From Phallusia mammillata (taxonomy: Eukaryota > Chordata > Ascidiacea > Phlebobranchia > Ascidiidae): DNA of 64,000 bases. How positions within the stretch are numbered: the stretch's first letter is position 1; each line of letters starts with the position of its first letter. Made by a program: the position numbers and the translations under genes. Shown here piece after piece: positions 37,601 to 49,471 of the stretch. The notes beneath the pieces were generated by a model. It saw nothing but the letters and a program-made list of their open reading frames with translations. It was not told the DNA's origin and searched no databases. Where the stretch lies: positions 8,965 through 72,964 of the forward strand of contig QLIY01000044.1 in NCBI GenBank assembly GCA_003260075.1, given 5' to 3'.

Positions 37601-40600
37601 CCAAATAGGGTGTAAGGGTGTAGGGTGTAAATTTTTGAACTGTTTAACATAAATTTCTGCTTTTACCATAGGCCACAAATATGCTGCTACAATTTTATCT
37701 TGAACTTAATAACTATATTTTAAGCATAAGCAAATATAAATAAATTCTACATTCCTGCTTTCTCAGGTTCGTGTCCACAACAAAAACTTCAGCACCATTT
37801 GCAAGCTTATTTTCCGCATCTGTAGGGAGAAACAACATGATGAATTATTTGAAAAATATGGTGTAATCAGTAAGTTACAATCTATTGTTTTAACTCTCCG
37901 CAAAAATGTTGTGATTGTTGCAGTTTCTATAATACCGCAGCATGTGTAGCATAGTTGTGCAGATAGCCAGTTTCCTATTTGTTTGTTTGCCATGGTTTAA
38001 ATATCCTATTTGATAGGTTCTTAATCAATGTAAGTTTCAACGCTAAAGAATTACTCCAAAACTTATTTACCACAGGAATATTGCAAACTGGTACATTGTT
38101 TGAATTAAGTTTCTTTGGATTTTTCCACTGTGTACCCCCCCCCCAATGTAAGTTTCAACGCTAAAGAATTACTCCAAAACTTATTTACCACACGAATATT
38201 GCAAAATGGTACATTGTTTGAATTAAGTTTCTTTGGATTTTTCCACTTGAGTTAAAAAATGTGAATAGTATTACTGTGTCAAGATGGAGTGAGCTTTAAC
38301 TGAATTAAGAACCGGGACCCGGCTCGAAACCCGACTTTGAACCTGGTAAACAACATGGCATTTAATTTTTTTTAAACAATCTATTTAATTCAGCTCCCAT
38401 GGTCACTGTGATAAAAGATGTTCAAGATCCTGTTACAAAATATGAAAACTATGAAGCTTACCTTTATCTGTGTGGATCCCTGAAATTTCTGTCTGACAAC
38501 AAGGTTAGCAATGTAAATTTACATTTGAAATTTGTTTTGTAAAAACATATATTGCTTAATCATGTGGCAGTATTAAAACATGTAAATAAATCCAGGTTTA
38601 GGTTTTGACATGCCGTCCATAGTTAAATGCACTTATCTTAAACTACATGGTATTTATGCAGGTTTTGATATTATTTGATTGTTAAGTGCTCTATCAAGCC
38701 AAACAGGCTGTATTCACAAAGTACTGAAGTTTAGTGATCTTGGCAAAACTGTTATTCAATATAATCAAGTACAAGTACTGATGTATTATATTGTTGTGTT
38801 GGCTTGGCATACATAAGCCTCTTCAAATCTTCAAGTGGTATTAAATGTCAGTAAACAAGCCTGAACACATACAAACTATTAAATGTTAAAAATTTGACAA
38901 GATAACCCATTGGAAGTTTAAAAAATGTAATTGTACCTCTGATGCAATGATTTTTGCAGAGCCTAAACCCTTCTTTTACTTACTTTTGATCAAAGAAACT
39001 TATGTCAATATATATAATGCTCAGAGTCTTTTAATAGTGGTTTTGTACAAGTGTGCAAATGACATAAAATTTACATTTCAAAGCCTTTGTGTGGTTTTAC
39101 CCCCCCCCCCCTTTTGATCAAAGAAACTTATGTCAATATATATAATGCTCAGAGTCTTTCAATAGTGGTTTTGTACAAGTGTGCAAATGACATAAAATTT
39201 ATATTTCAAAGCCTTTGTGTGGTTTTACTAAAAAGCTAGTTTGTGTAAACATGTTTTAACCTTTTGTAGAAAGTTTGCATGGCACATAGTTACAAAATGA
39301 TTAACTTCTTTATCAACTGTTTGTAGGGTCAATATCTTTAAAGTAAGCAAACCTACAGAAGGTTTGGTCTGTTGATAAGTAAACACCTTCGTTAAGTGTT
39401 TTTGTGGTTAATGGGTTTGCCTTTGTCCGCAGAATATTGCCAACACCATGTACATGAACGACTGTGTGCCCGCCTTACTTCATTTTACCACTGCTACTCT
39501 GGAGGTTAATAAGCAACTTCGAAAATTCGACCCCCCCCCCCACTGTGTGCCCGCCTTACTTCATTTTACCACTGCTACTCTGGAGGTTACTAAGCAACTT
39601 GGAAAATCCGATGAAATAAAAAAGCTCACCAAATATGCAACAGATTTGTTAGTGCAGGTAACTGTATTTAGAGCAAATTTGGTCCGTATTTAACTTTTGT
39701 CTTCAATAAACAATTGCCCAATTTACTGAAATCTTGTCTAAACAATTGATAAAACTTTTGTCTATTATGCTTACTTTTACAGGTGTGCCAAATTTACCCC
39801 CGGTTAATACCGTGTTTTATTCAAACAATAGGAAAAGTTCTGTGTTTAGTCTGAATAACATTTTGTAATAACTAAACAAATAAATATTGGTTTGGTTGAA
39901 GAAAAATTTCAAAAAATGCAAATTTTTTAACTGTTAAGAATATGTAGAACATAGAACCCAAATAATACTGCTTACAGTGATAAACATTTTTTCCACAAAC
40001 CTATAGCAACCAATTTTTGTGTAGTTTAAAGTGTGCTTGGCTTAACATCAGTTTACTTCATTTTTTTATGTTCCAGCCCCTTTCAAACAAAAAAACTTGC
40101 GTTTGATTTCCCCCCCCCCTTTCCACAAACCTATAGCAACCAATTTTTGTGTTGTTTAAAGTGTGCTTGGCTTAACATCAGTTTACTTCATTTTTATATG
40201 TTCCAGCCCCTTTCAAACAAAAAAACTTGCGTTTGATTCAAACTTTGTGTACAGTTCCATAGTTTTGGTGCAACTCTCACTTTTAGCCACAATAGTGAAA
40301 CTTAGCTAACCCCCCCCCCGGCTGCATTGGCTAGTGTAGCCATTCAACGGCACTCCAGTTTGCAGGGAGTAACAGGGTAAAATACCCATCCCTCACCTAG
40401 TCTGTGCGATTCCACAACTAGGCATACAGCACAGAGGAAACTGGCTCACAATGGCCAAGCAACTGCTTGGGAACCAAAGTGAAGTCGGCCCAGTGTCACA
40501 GTATCAATGTAAAAGCATTAAATGTTGTGTTAGCCTAAAGCAAATGTGTTGAAGTGGAATGGTATTCTTTACATAATCTAAATTGTCACATTCTGACTCT

Positions 40601-43600
40601 TCACTCCTAGTTGTGTTTTTTTAACAAATCCAAACCCCTTGACCCCCCCCCCCTTTGACGTTTGTAATTGGCCCTACAGTAACAAAGGTTGCCCACCCCT
40701 GCTTTACATAATCTAAATTGTCACATTCTAACTCTTCACTCCTAGTTGTGTTTTTTTAACAAATCCAAAGCCCTTGAGTTGTCAACTTTGGACTTATCTA
40801 AAATACAATTTATCATCCAGGTCACTACAGCATTACGGAATATGTTGGATGTGGATAAAAAAGTGCAACAAACCGTTCAAGGTTTTCCAACCTTGCTTGA
40901 TGCTTTTCTACACTTTGGATCAGATGAAAAAGTTGCATGGATTCTTTCCAGGATTTTTAGGTTTGCAAAAAATAATTTTGAATTGTCAATAAACAACACA
41001 GCAAAATCTCTTTTTATCTATTTTCAAGTGTTTTAATGTACAAAACAAATACAAAAACAATAAAAAAGTAGTATATCACACAATTCATGGATCATGACTG
41101 ACTGCACTGCAGCTACACTGTTTTATAAATCGCAAAAAGAATTTGTAATGTTTTGTTTATCCTTTGCTTACTGCGACAGCTGTGTAAAAGCATTTGAACT
41201 AGGTTGTGTGATATAAACATATGTAAAACTTGCCCAAAACAAGTTTTTGCACAAAGAAATGGCTTTTTCAGGACACAAAGTTTCTGGACATGTGGATAAC
41301 AAATTAATAAATGTGACATAAAAAAAATTATCATCTGCTTTTTTTCAACAGCAAACTGACCATGTACAGCAGCTGTATTACTTATCTGGATTCAACTGAG
41401 TGGCCCAACATTTTTCTTTACCACTTGGGGGTGCACAGACAAAACTCTGACGTCATAGTGCGCCTCTGCTTCGCTTTGGGAAACCTTGTTGCCCGTTCTG
41501 ACCATTTACGAAGGACCTTGTTTTTTCATCAAAGTAGTCCAGATGTTGAACAGGGTATGAATTGTTTGTTTTATCATAGGTCCCCTTTCTTAAGGGAAGT
41601 GTAAGAATGAATGATTTTAAAGTAAACTCAAAAACCTATTACAAATTTCTACACACAATGTTCAAACTAAAGCACTATGCAGTGGTCCATAACCTTTTTT
41701 AACGAATTCTTTCCTTCCCTATTTAAGACGTCTGTGTGCTTTTTGATACACGGTGCTATGAATATGACGCCAGTTTAGTTTCTGAGAAAGATATTTATTA
41801 AAATTATCCGGAATTTAGACCACTCAGATAAGGTAACCCTTTGCTAAACCATACTAAGATCATTTAAAATTGAATCTTATATCAACTTTACAGGTTATAT
41901 TTCCTAAGATTAAGTGTCTATTTACAAACCACATGCGAAAATTAAGGTCGATTCCTGACCTCAAGTTTTAAAACTTTTCGGTTGGGAACCACTGCGCTAA
42001 CGATTTAACTTTAAAAATCAATAGACTATTGTGTTGTTCATTAATGATTCATCTGTAATACCAAAGTACATTTAATTTTAATACCTTTACAATCTTACAG
42101 GCAGTTCACAATGCATGTCGGCTTTGGTGGAGCTAATTGACATTTACAATCAACAAATCGAGTCCCTAGATGACAAAGCTTCGTCAAAGGCGGAAAAGGC
42201 GAACGACGTTTTAGTGAAAATTGTTCGAGTGATTGCTAACATGTCGATTGGGGAGGACATTGGACCATATATCGCCTGCAATGTACAAGTGGTAGAGAGG
42301 CTGTTGGACATGTTAGGTGGGTGTAGCTTACATGAGTCTTTATCGTGTTATCTTATGGAATGCGCTAAACGTACATGGTGGTATGTTCGCAACGCGTGCC
42401 ATTAAGCCAGTTTTCAACCTCCTTTTGGTCAAGACAAAATGGTTTGAACTGGTAATGCACCGAATATACGGTTTGCCGAATTTATTCTGTTGAATCGGTC
42501 ATTTTTACAAAGATTCAAGTTCAGCTGAATAATTTGTTGCGATTCGGTCGAAACCGAATCTTTTATGAACGCCAATTTATAGCGAAAAACGTGCGTTTTC
42601 TGCTTAGTAGGGTACCACACAGTCTTTTAAAATGCGCCATAACTAAAATTACCACTGTTCGCTTGGTAGAAAAACTTATATTTTCATCTTAACCGTCGTA
42701 AAAATTAGGCCGATTCGTTGCATCTGTCCTTCTGTCCTTTCATTTTTTTACACGTTATAGATAGCTATCCAAAAGTGGCCCTATAAATTTAACCCAGGTT
42801 GAACCAGCAGGTGATTAACATACCCCAAAAACGTGAGTGTATCATACTTTGTTGGTTGGCCAAAAAAATACTTAAACCTTCCTGTGACTCTCAAAAATGT
42901 TTGGGGAATAATATTCGCCCGCACAAGCTTCCAAAGCCGCCCGTTTTTACACATCAAGGTTACAAACTCAAGAAAAACAAATTACGATGCGGAGTCCGGT
43001 TGTTTATCTAAACAGCGCGCTCAAGGTTACACTGCCTGTTGACGATGTGCCAAGTGGTTCACACTTGATAGATTAACCTTTGTGACAACTTGTTTTTCTA
43101 ACGAATCAGTCGTTTCCAGCTGTGTGAGTCGCTGTTTTTGAAGACTTTTCTGGACTTCAAACAGTAACTTTTTATCAATCTTTTATGGTGACTCAGGTGG
43201 TTGTAAACGGGTGTAACTGATGTGGCCCTTCATATCACCGATGATGGAATTGAATAATAAAGCATATTGCTTTTTACGTCTAATTGGGCCGGCGTTTTCC
43301 TAATTAAACTTATCAGCAGATCTGTGTATAGTGTTGTAAAACTGAATAAATATGTGACTTTTGAAACAAAGGATAGAATGCCATGTTAGTGCATTAAAAC
43401 CCCCCCCCCCCCGCGCTCAAGGTTGCACTGCCTGTTGACGATGTGCCAAGTGGTTCACACTTGATAGATTAACTTTTGTGACAACTTGTTTTTCTAACGG
43501 ATCAGTCGTTTCCAGCTGTGTGAGCCGCTGTTTTTGAAGACTTTTCTGTACTTAAAACAGTAACTTTTTATCAATCTTTGATGTGACTCGTTGTTGTTTA

Positions 43601-46600
43601 TGTGAGTGGTTGTAAACGTGTGAACTGATCAGGTCCCTCATATTACTGGTGATGGCATTAAGCATTTGCCGATGCGTTTAAATAATAATGCATGTCGCTT
43701 TTTACGTCCACTTCTTCCTGATTAAACTTATGAACATATCTGTGTATAGTGTTGTAAAACTAAATAAATATGTGACTTTTGAAACAAAGGATGAAATGCC
43801 ATGTTAGTGCATTAAAACCCGTTGCCAAAACTCTGGCAGGGACACTTGGCCCAATTTGGAATTTCATTGTTGTTTAAATTTAAAATATTTTCAGCTGAGT
43901 ATAAAAATATTATGAATGAAAAAGTGTCCTCTTCTATTCTAAGTGAAGGAGAGTAAGTGATAAATGCGTGATGGACGCTTGGACTCGGGAACTTTTTACA
44001 TTGTAGACTGTTTCAGGTTTTGATTGTACAGTACATAATTTAAGCCTTACACTTGACTATAATACTTTATTCTTTACCACAACAGTAGACGCTTCACTTG
44101 AATTTGGATTAGGCATCTAAAATGAACTGTTTTTTTAGTTTAAATGGAAAATTTGGTGTTTCCACGCCGAAAAAATGCTTGAAAAAAACTAGCACTTGGT
44201 AATTAGTCATTAACTCATTTTCCAAAAAAAATATAAAACTTCATCCTGAAACAGAGGGGGTAAATTTACTTCCAAGTGATGGGTAAAATTGGTATAGTAT
44301 AACATTTCTTAAAACCTGATTTGGTCATAATTTGGTTTATCTTGCCTTCACAGCAACACGCAGGCACGCTAGGAACAGGAACAAAGCAGAAAACTTTTTT
44401 TTTAAAAACTTGAAGGACTTCCGGCCTGAATCTTGCGTTGTGTCGATTTCAGAAACTCGCAGCGTTGAAGAAGGCGAGGAATTGATCGTGAATCTACTTA
44501 CAACACTCAACAACCTTTCATACTATGACGGAGTCATTGATAGCGATCATTCGAACGCCATGAGTGCTGTAACTGCCCAACGACTTCGCCTAACTTCGTG
44601 TAAGTAACCAGTAATTAACATGCTTCCTTAACGCAACATAAAAAGTCTAACTTTATAAGCAGTGATTGAATCAGGATTAACTAATCCCATCTTGGCAAAT
44701 TTGTAGCTGTCTGACGGACAACGGATTAAGCGTTTAGTCAGTCTGTCTGGTAGTCCACTGGACTGCATATAATTTCAGGTCATCGGTTCACAACCTTTTT
44801 TTTACGAATTCCTCACTTAACATTTGAAAACATTTTCATTCTGCCCTAGAATACTACATAGTAGATGCTAAACCAAACATAGATCGTTTAAAGTAGTGTC
44901 TTTATCAACTTCACAGGTTGTATTCCCAGAACTTACATGTCCATTTACAAACCACATGTAAAAACTAAAGTAAATTCCTCCCCGGTTGGTAACCGCTGCT
45001 TTAGGTTAAGCATTTTAGGATAATTAATACGTTGACGAAATTTAACAAATTTCCCCCCTCCTATTTATGCTGTTTAAACTGAGTTTAAGGTAAGTCGTTG
45101 TCATTTGGGTTGTGTGCAATTCACAAGGGCCCGCTGGAAGTGCCAAAGAGCTTTTGTAAGTCAGTTGGTCAGGAATAGGTGGACTTCTATTGCAGCTACA
45201 GCAAGTTATTCCAGTCTACACCTTACTGAACACAAACGTTTTTTAAGCCTATTCCTTAGCTGTAATACACGCTTCGTGCAGTTATCAGATTAAGTATATA
45301 TAGGCTACACAGTTTGCATTACTACTCGGTTGTAGATCAGCGGTTCTCAAACTGGGTCCCCCCCCCCCCCCAGTTATCAGATTAAGTATATATAGGCTAC
45401 ACAGTTTGCATTACTACTTGGTTGTAGATCAGCGGTTCTCAAACTGGGTCCCTTAGGCCTTAGGGGTCCTCCAAGCGATTTCAAAGGGACCGCAAAGAGC
45501 TTAAGAAACTTCTAATTACAATTTTATGTAATATCAGATCTTGCGATCGTATGTGCAAAAAACCTATATGAGTCTCCTGTGACAGAAAGTGATCCTTAAC
45601 TTTATTTTTAAATAACAAATGAGACAATTGTTCGCGCGTACTTTCATTATTGTTTTAGTCTTATTTGTAATGTGATGAACTGCATGCCATTAAAACATTC
45701 CTACGCGTGGCAATCTTAACGAAACGAAACTAAAAGCATTCAGCAAGCATGAACTTTTAGTTGGTAACTTCACAAGGTACTTTCACTCATATAAATTGAT
45801 TCAGCTTGAACCGCGTGTTAGAAAAAACTACGAAGGGACCGCTATGACAAAAAATGAAAACGTTTCAAAACCAATGTTGTAGATTGTTAACTAGATTATA
45901 AACTTACACGCATGCATGGGAAGAGGCCAATTTCATAACAAACCGGTCTGCATTGAATTCGTGCTATTTTCAGTGCTAAGCCACTTCATGATGAGTGATA
46001 ACATGACGATTGTGGCTGAAGTGGCAAGAGTCTTCGGGAACTTGACGCGTCATGATGACGTCAGAGATCTGGTTCACCAGCACAAAGGTACGTCATTTTA
46101 AAGACCTGTCTTTCTTGTGTTGAATTTCCGTATATGCTGATAAGCCAAAGACTTTGCAAGTTATGTTCTAAATTTTTAAAACTTAGTGCAAATATTTCAC
46201 CTTGCACACACTTATTGTTCCACTCTAATTGTGAAGCACTTTCAAAAATTTTAAATAAGTAGGTAAATTTATGTGCACAAAATATGCGAAAAAATTATCT
46301 GCACAAATAAATATTAGATATTTAAACAGTTGTTTTTCGGGTAACAATATTTGAAAAATACAGGACGTTTGGAGAAACTTAAAACCCAGCTTAACAATGC
46401 AGATATTTCCACAACAAAAAGATAAATATGTTTATTCTTACTTTCAATAACCACATAAAGTAATTTTTTCGCAGGCACGTAATCAAATGTGTAAATCTGA
46501 CAATTAATTTGGCATATTTTTTGACAAATAAAGCATATTGGAAGCCAAAAAGACATATTTTTTTATGTATATAAACGTTTTTTTCTTTATTCATTATGTA

Positions 46601-49471
46601 CAATACAAAACACCTTCGTTCAATTTGCTTGCAAGCTTGACATAAAACACCCGCTGCAGTGTCATATAAACGCAATGCAATATTCATCGTCGGACAGATA
46701 AACAAGTGAGAACTTACTAGACGAAACCGTACATGTACATCGGATACAGTGGAATAGACGGGACCTGTAGCCTTGCCAGGGTGCGCTTTTGTCGCCCAAT
46801 TGGGTGGCGTTTTGTCAGCAGTCCTTTTTGACATTAAGTTAAGAATTGCGCTGTTTGGGTTTTAGAGGACCATTTATTTTGTATTTTACATGCTTTCTGA
46901 CATAAATACACTGTAAAATTGGGCTGGTTTTTGATTTACTTTGCAGTTGCGTTTTGGGGCTAGTTTTTACAACAGAGTTCCGCTTTTTTAAGGATCTGGC
47001 AATACTGGGACCATTGAGGCAGCATTGACTTGAATATACACTGTCTAACGTAGACTATGTGACAACAAACATATGAGTAATATACGTTTTCCGTTGTGAA
47101 GAAATCATCCTTGGGCTAAAGTTTAAACGAAACGGGCTTTACAATGGTTTTTTACATGTTACTCGATTTGCTTGTTTTTTATCTTTTTTTGTCTTCCCTG
47201 CAGTTTGTCCACCCTCTTTTGTCTTAAAATGTTTAATGGATTTGGACGAAACTTTCACAGATGGTAGATATGCCATTCGCGTGCTCAACTAGTAGTGTTA
47301 AAAACACGACAAAACAGACGTTTTTGAAACCGCGTATATTACAATTACGAGTTGGGGAGACTATGGTTTACAACGCAAAATGAAATTATTGATTATAACG
47401 ATTTTAACTTTGTCTGCAGTTGACCTTATGATGGCAGCACTTCTGGACTCTGGTGATCGTCAGGTTGTCTACAACGCTTGTGGTGTTCTGATTAATATTA
47501 GTGCCGACCCTCATAAGCGTGTTGACCTGCTCAACGAAAATGCTGTGTCCAAGTAAGTTTCATGGTCAACTTAAATTAAACACGTTACAGGGGTTTGGAA
47601 AAAATGGCATGAAGATGTATTGTTTGGTGCGAGGGTTGCAATACTCAAACTTAAAAGCAAACTATTACCTTTTTGCATGTAACGACCTTTAAAATATGTA
47701 ACTAATTTTCACGTGCCGTGCAAATGTTACTTTTGGCACTAAAATGGCCTTAGAACTTGTCAAAAGGCCCATTTCAATGGTTATCCTATACAGGCTCATT
47801 TAGATGAAGAAGTCTTGCCTTACGTTAAACGGACAATGTCCAAACTGTTTTCAAGACAACTTTTAGCATTGCCACATAAAGTGTGACGCTTTGCTTACAG
47901 ACTGACCGATGTTCTTCGTGACTTCGCACCTCTGCAATGGAGAATAGGAGGTGTAGCATGCCAGCTACTGTGGAATTTATGTTCAACAAATGATCTGGAT
48001 AAAAACGTCGAGACTGAGTTGATCCCGCTCATTAAAACTTTACAGCACTTTACAGGTAACCATATGATATTAAAAACCGTCATGTCTGACCTTTTTAACG
48101 CAAAAAATGTGATGTGATAAGTTTGTTATGATATGAATTGGTAAAGCATTCTTTGTTTAAAAGGTGACTGTATAAAGGCCAACCGTTTTTTTTCAACGTT
48201 GGAATTTTGGATTTTTTATTTTATATGTATGCTAATGCTAATGTTATCATCAGTGACATGAGGGCCTACATCAGTTGTACCCGTTCATAACCACTTGAGT
48301 CACATTAAAGATTGATAAAAAGGTGCGAAACAAGCCTCGCGTAAAAACGGCATTAGAATTTGCGAAAACGTTTGATTAACAAAGCATGTCGCTTTTTAAG
48401 TCTATTTAAGCCGCTTTTTTCTCTTTAAACTTATAAACAGATCCGTGTATAGTGTTCTAATGGGACCTGTTTTGTAAAAAAAGGTTTTTGTTTTAGGAAA
48501 TAGGTTATAGTCGGCACTTCATAACTAATTGGTACGTTACTACCAAATTTATTATACGGAGGAGATATAACAAACAACTGGACAAAATGCTAATCTATGC
48601 ATATCATTTCGTAAATTAGGTTTTTGTTATTAAGGGACAGTTTTTATGTGATTTTTTGGCACCCTAGTACCAAATTTATTACAAACAACTGGACTATAAA
48701 ATGCTGATCTATGTATGTTCTGTTCGTGGTACAAGAATATTGTTTGACCTTTGTTACTGCCACGGTTACTTCGGGCACACTGTCAAACGGAGACAAACAA
48801 TAGATCAAGAATACTTGTTTACAATGCGTTAGGAAGTTCGCGCCTTGTAAGCCGGGCCGTTACTCCTTTGTCTTTCATGTCAGTGCAAGCCTTTTGTAAA
48901 CCGACAATAAAAAGACAATGGACATCTAGGCTGGTTGAAACTTGCGAACACTATGTACACTGTAATTAAGTTTTAACATACTTTCGTCTCTGTTGGACAT
49001 CATGCCGGACATTTAGTTTTTTCCAGAACCAAGTTGTAAGAAATGGTAGTTTATCGGTAGTCCGATTGCGCCACTAAGCACTCACATCTTTAACACCAAT
49101 CCAAACAATTACATTTCTGCTTAAAGCCCCAAAATCGAAATTATGTACGTTTTGTTCAAAATTTGGCACCTAGCTTCAAATCTTACAGTTTAATTTGTTT
49201 CCTTATTTTTGTTTCGAACCATCGTTTTGGTGGTTTGACTTAGTATAAAAAAATACATTTTAAAAAAAAGTTAGCATTTCTTTCGATTTCAGAATATGAA
49301 TCGGTTGTTGAGTTAAGTCAAATAAATGCTAAAGATGACAGATCGTTGGAATTTTTGCTGAGCACGTGGAAAGAAGACTTCTACAAATATGGAAAGCCGC
49401 TGTTGGATAACCTCTTGTCAAAAACGACGCTTTTAGAACCTTTGAATCAAGCTGAAAATTCTGCTGGCTGA
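31616..49471 (+). CDS. ARMC2: Armadillo repeat-containing protein 2, 18 exons, 909 aa as assembled
   Basis: In mammals ARMC2 is needed for building the sperm flagellum axoneme. Exons: 31616-31729, 32125-32310, 32774-32954, 33388-33494, 33898-34042, 36588-36686, 37157-37329, 37767-37869, 38394-38503, 39433-39657, 40821-40960, 41352-41554, 42101-42316, 44453-44599, 45974-46087, 47420-47552, 47901-48055 and 49293-49471. Phases agree throughout. The N-terminal 240 residues are Ser/Pro-rich and keep the family pattern SSQIIKDAK, RRPSTPKDHSR, SLFGA. From about residue 250 the protein is helical armadillo repeats; clear matches to human ARMC2 include TLNNLSYY, VARVFGNLTRHDDV and ACGVLINISAD. Human ARMC2 is about 867 aa. 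Exon 10 holds an in-frame 81-bp duplication with a Pro run from a C tract, probably an assembly artefact; without it the length would be 882 aa. Confidence 0.93.
32386..32582. mobile_element. Possible degenerate hAT-like MITE
   Basis: The left end ACTGGTGGTTCCCAACTCA and the right end AGTTGAGAACTGT are roughly inverted. No clear target duplication. In ARMC2 intron 2. Confidence 0.35.
34170..34600 (-). repeat. Reverse-oriented fragment of the larger element family
   Basis: The segment TCCTGAAGTTTGACCCC, TGACCCAGCGGTTCAC and TTTCATGCTGTGTTGGTTAGTG matches, in reverse, the right part of the element at 34859-36404 and follows the copy at 58425-58720. It lies next to the inverted repeat described below. 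Confidence 0.6.
34625..35001. repeat. Long inverted repeat with 90-bp spacer
   Basis: The left arm (about 34625-34768) is the reverse complement of the right arm (about 34859-35001), with several mismatches. Arms read outward from CTAGAAAG through the TATATATTAT and GGGTCCCC segments to a GTGTTTGTGC-like end. A 90-bp spacer (34769-34858) separates them. The structure arises from two head-to-head copies of one element end. Confidence 0.75.
34859..36404 (+). mobile_element. Larger non-coding repeat element, copy B (full-length)
   Basis: Longer copy of the family at 5451-6394, about 1.55 kb, in ARMC2 intron 5. It ends in GGGGACCCATAAT and has the inverse TGGGTCCCC near its left end (34978). The interior at 35360-35988 is missing from copy A. 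The open frames inside are short, so it is non-autonomous. Confidence 0.75.
37426..37605 (+). repeat. 85-bp direct duplication around C10
   Basis: Copies 37426-37510 and 37521-37605 flank ten C (37511-37520) and differ at one base by eye. In ARMC2 intron 7; one of the C10 series. Confidence 0.9.
38027..38247 (+). repeat. 103-bp direct duplication around C10
   Basis: Copies 38027-38129 and 38145-38247 are nearly identical. The first copy is followed by GTGTA and ten C (38135-38144). In ARMC2 intron 8. Confidence 0.9.
38983..39228 (+). repeat. 118-bp direct duplication around C10
   Basis: Copies 38983-39100 and 39111-39228 flank ten C at 39101-39110; both edges also end in C. In ARMC2 intron 9. 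Confidence 0.9.
39461..39611 (+). repeat. 70-bp direct duplication around a C tract inside ARMC2 exon 10
   Basis: Copies 39461-39530 and 39542-39611 differ at three bases and flank a run of eleven C. The 81-bp period keeps the reading frame, so the exon encodes CVPALLHFTTATLEV twice with a Pro run between. Confidence 0.9.
39990..40238 (+). repeat. About 120-bp direct duplication around C10
   Basis: Copies 39990-40109 and 40120-40238 flank ten C (40110-40119) and differ at a few bases. In ARMC2 intron 10. Confidence 0.9.
40310..40319 (+). other. C10 tract without flanking duplication
   Basis: Ten C in the same orientation and of the same length as the others, but no repeat of the flanks was seen. 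The sequence to the right (AACGGCACTCCAGTTTG) resembles 15698-15718, so a repeat begins at the tract. Confidence 0.6.
40567..40777 (+). repeat. 75-bp duplication around a C tract plus a hAT MITE end
   Basis: Copy 1 (40567-40642) is followed by eleven C (40643-40653) and then by 48 bp ending in the hAT-type terminus GGTTGCCCACCCCTG. Copy 2 (40702-40777) starts at the next base, CTTTACAT. So copy 1 is an empty site and copy 2 is the right flank of an occupied site. Confidence 0.85.
41680..41994. mobile_element. hAT-like MITE in ARMC2 intron 12
   Basis: It starts CAGTGGTCCATAACC and ends GGTTGGGAACCACTG (inverted). The flanking 8-mers do not match, so the target duplication is lost. Related to 44790-45000 and 16346-16550. 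Confidence 0.75.
43017..43818 (+). repeat. About 0.4-kb direct duplication around C10
   Basis: Copies 43017-43400 and 43413-43818 begin GCGCTCAAGGTT and end GCATTAAAAC, with ten extra C at 43401-43410. They differ by substitutions and indels. Each contains the AAACTTATNAACA(G/T)ATCTGTG repeat core. In ARMC2 intron 13. Confidence 0.88.
44783..45002. mobile_element. hAT-like MITE, degenerate
   Basis: It runs from ATCGGTTCACAACC to GGTTGGTAACCGCTG. The interior matches 41680-41994 (AACATTTGAAAACATTTTCATTC, CAAACCACATG). In ARMC2 intron 14. Confidence 0.6.
45279..45452 (+). repeat. 82-bp direct duplication around C10
   Basis: Copies 45279-45360 and 45371-45452 differ at one base by eye and are separated by ten C within a longer C run. 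The left copy ends inside a hAT-like end (CAGCGGTTCTCAAAC). Confidence 0.9.
45430..45880. repeat. Dispersed repeat, partner of 7460-7930
   Basis: The shared blocks with 7460-7930 are in the same order. It is adjacent to the hAT-like end at 45433 and precedes ARMC2 exon 15. Confidence 0.55.

Noticed and set aside
46391-46834. 147-aa minus-strand frame within ARMC2 intron 15
   Set aside because: No recognisable domain, low-complexity tail and no supporting splice partners.
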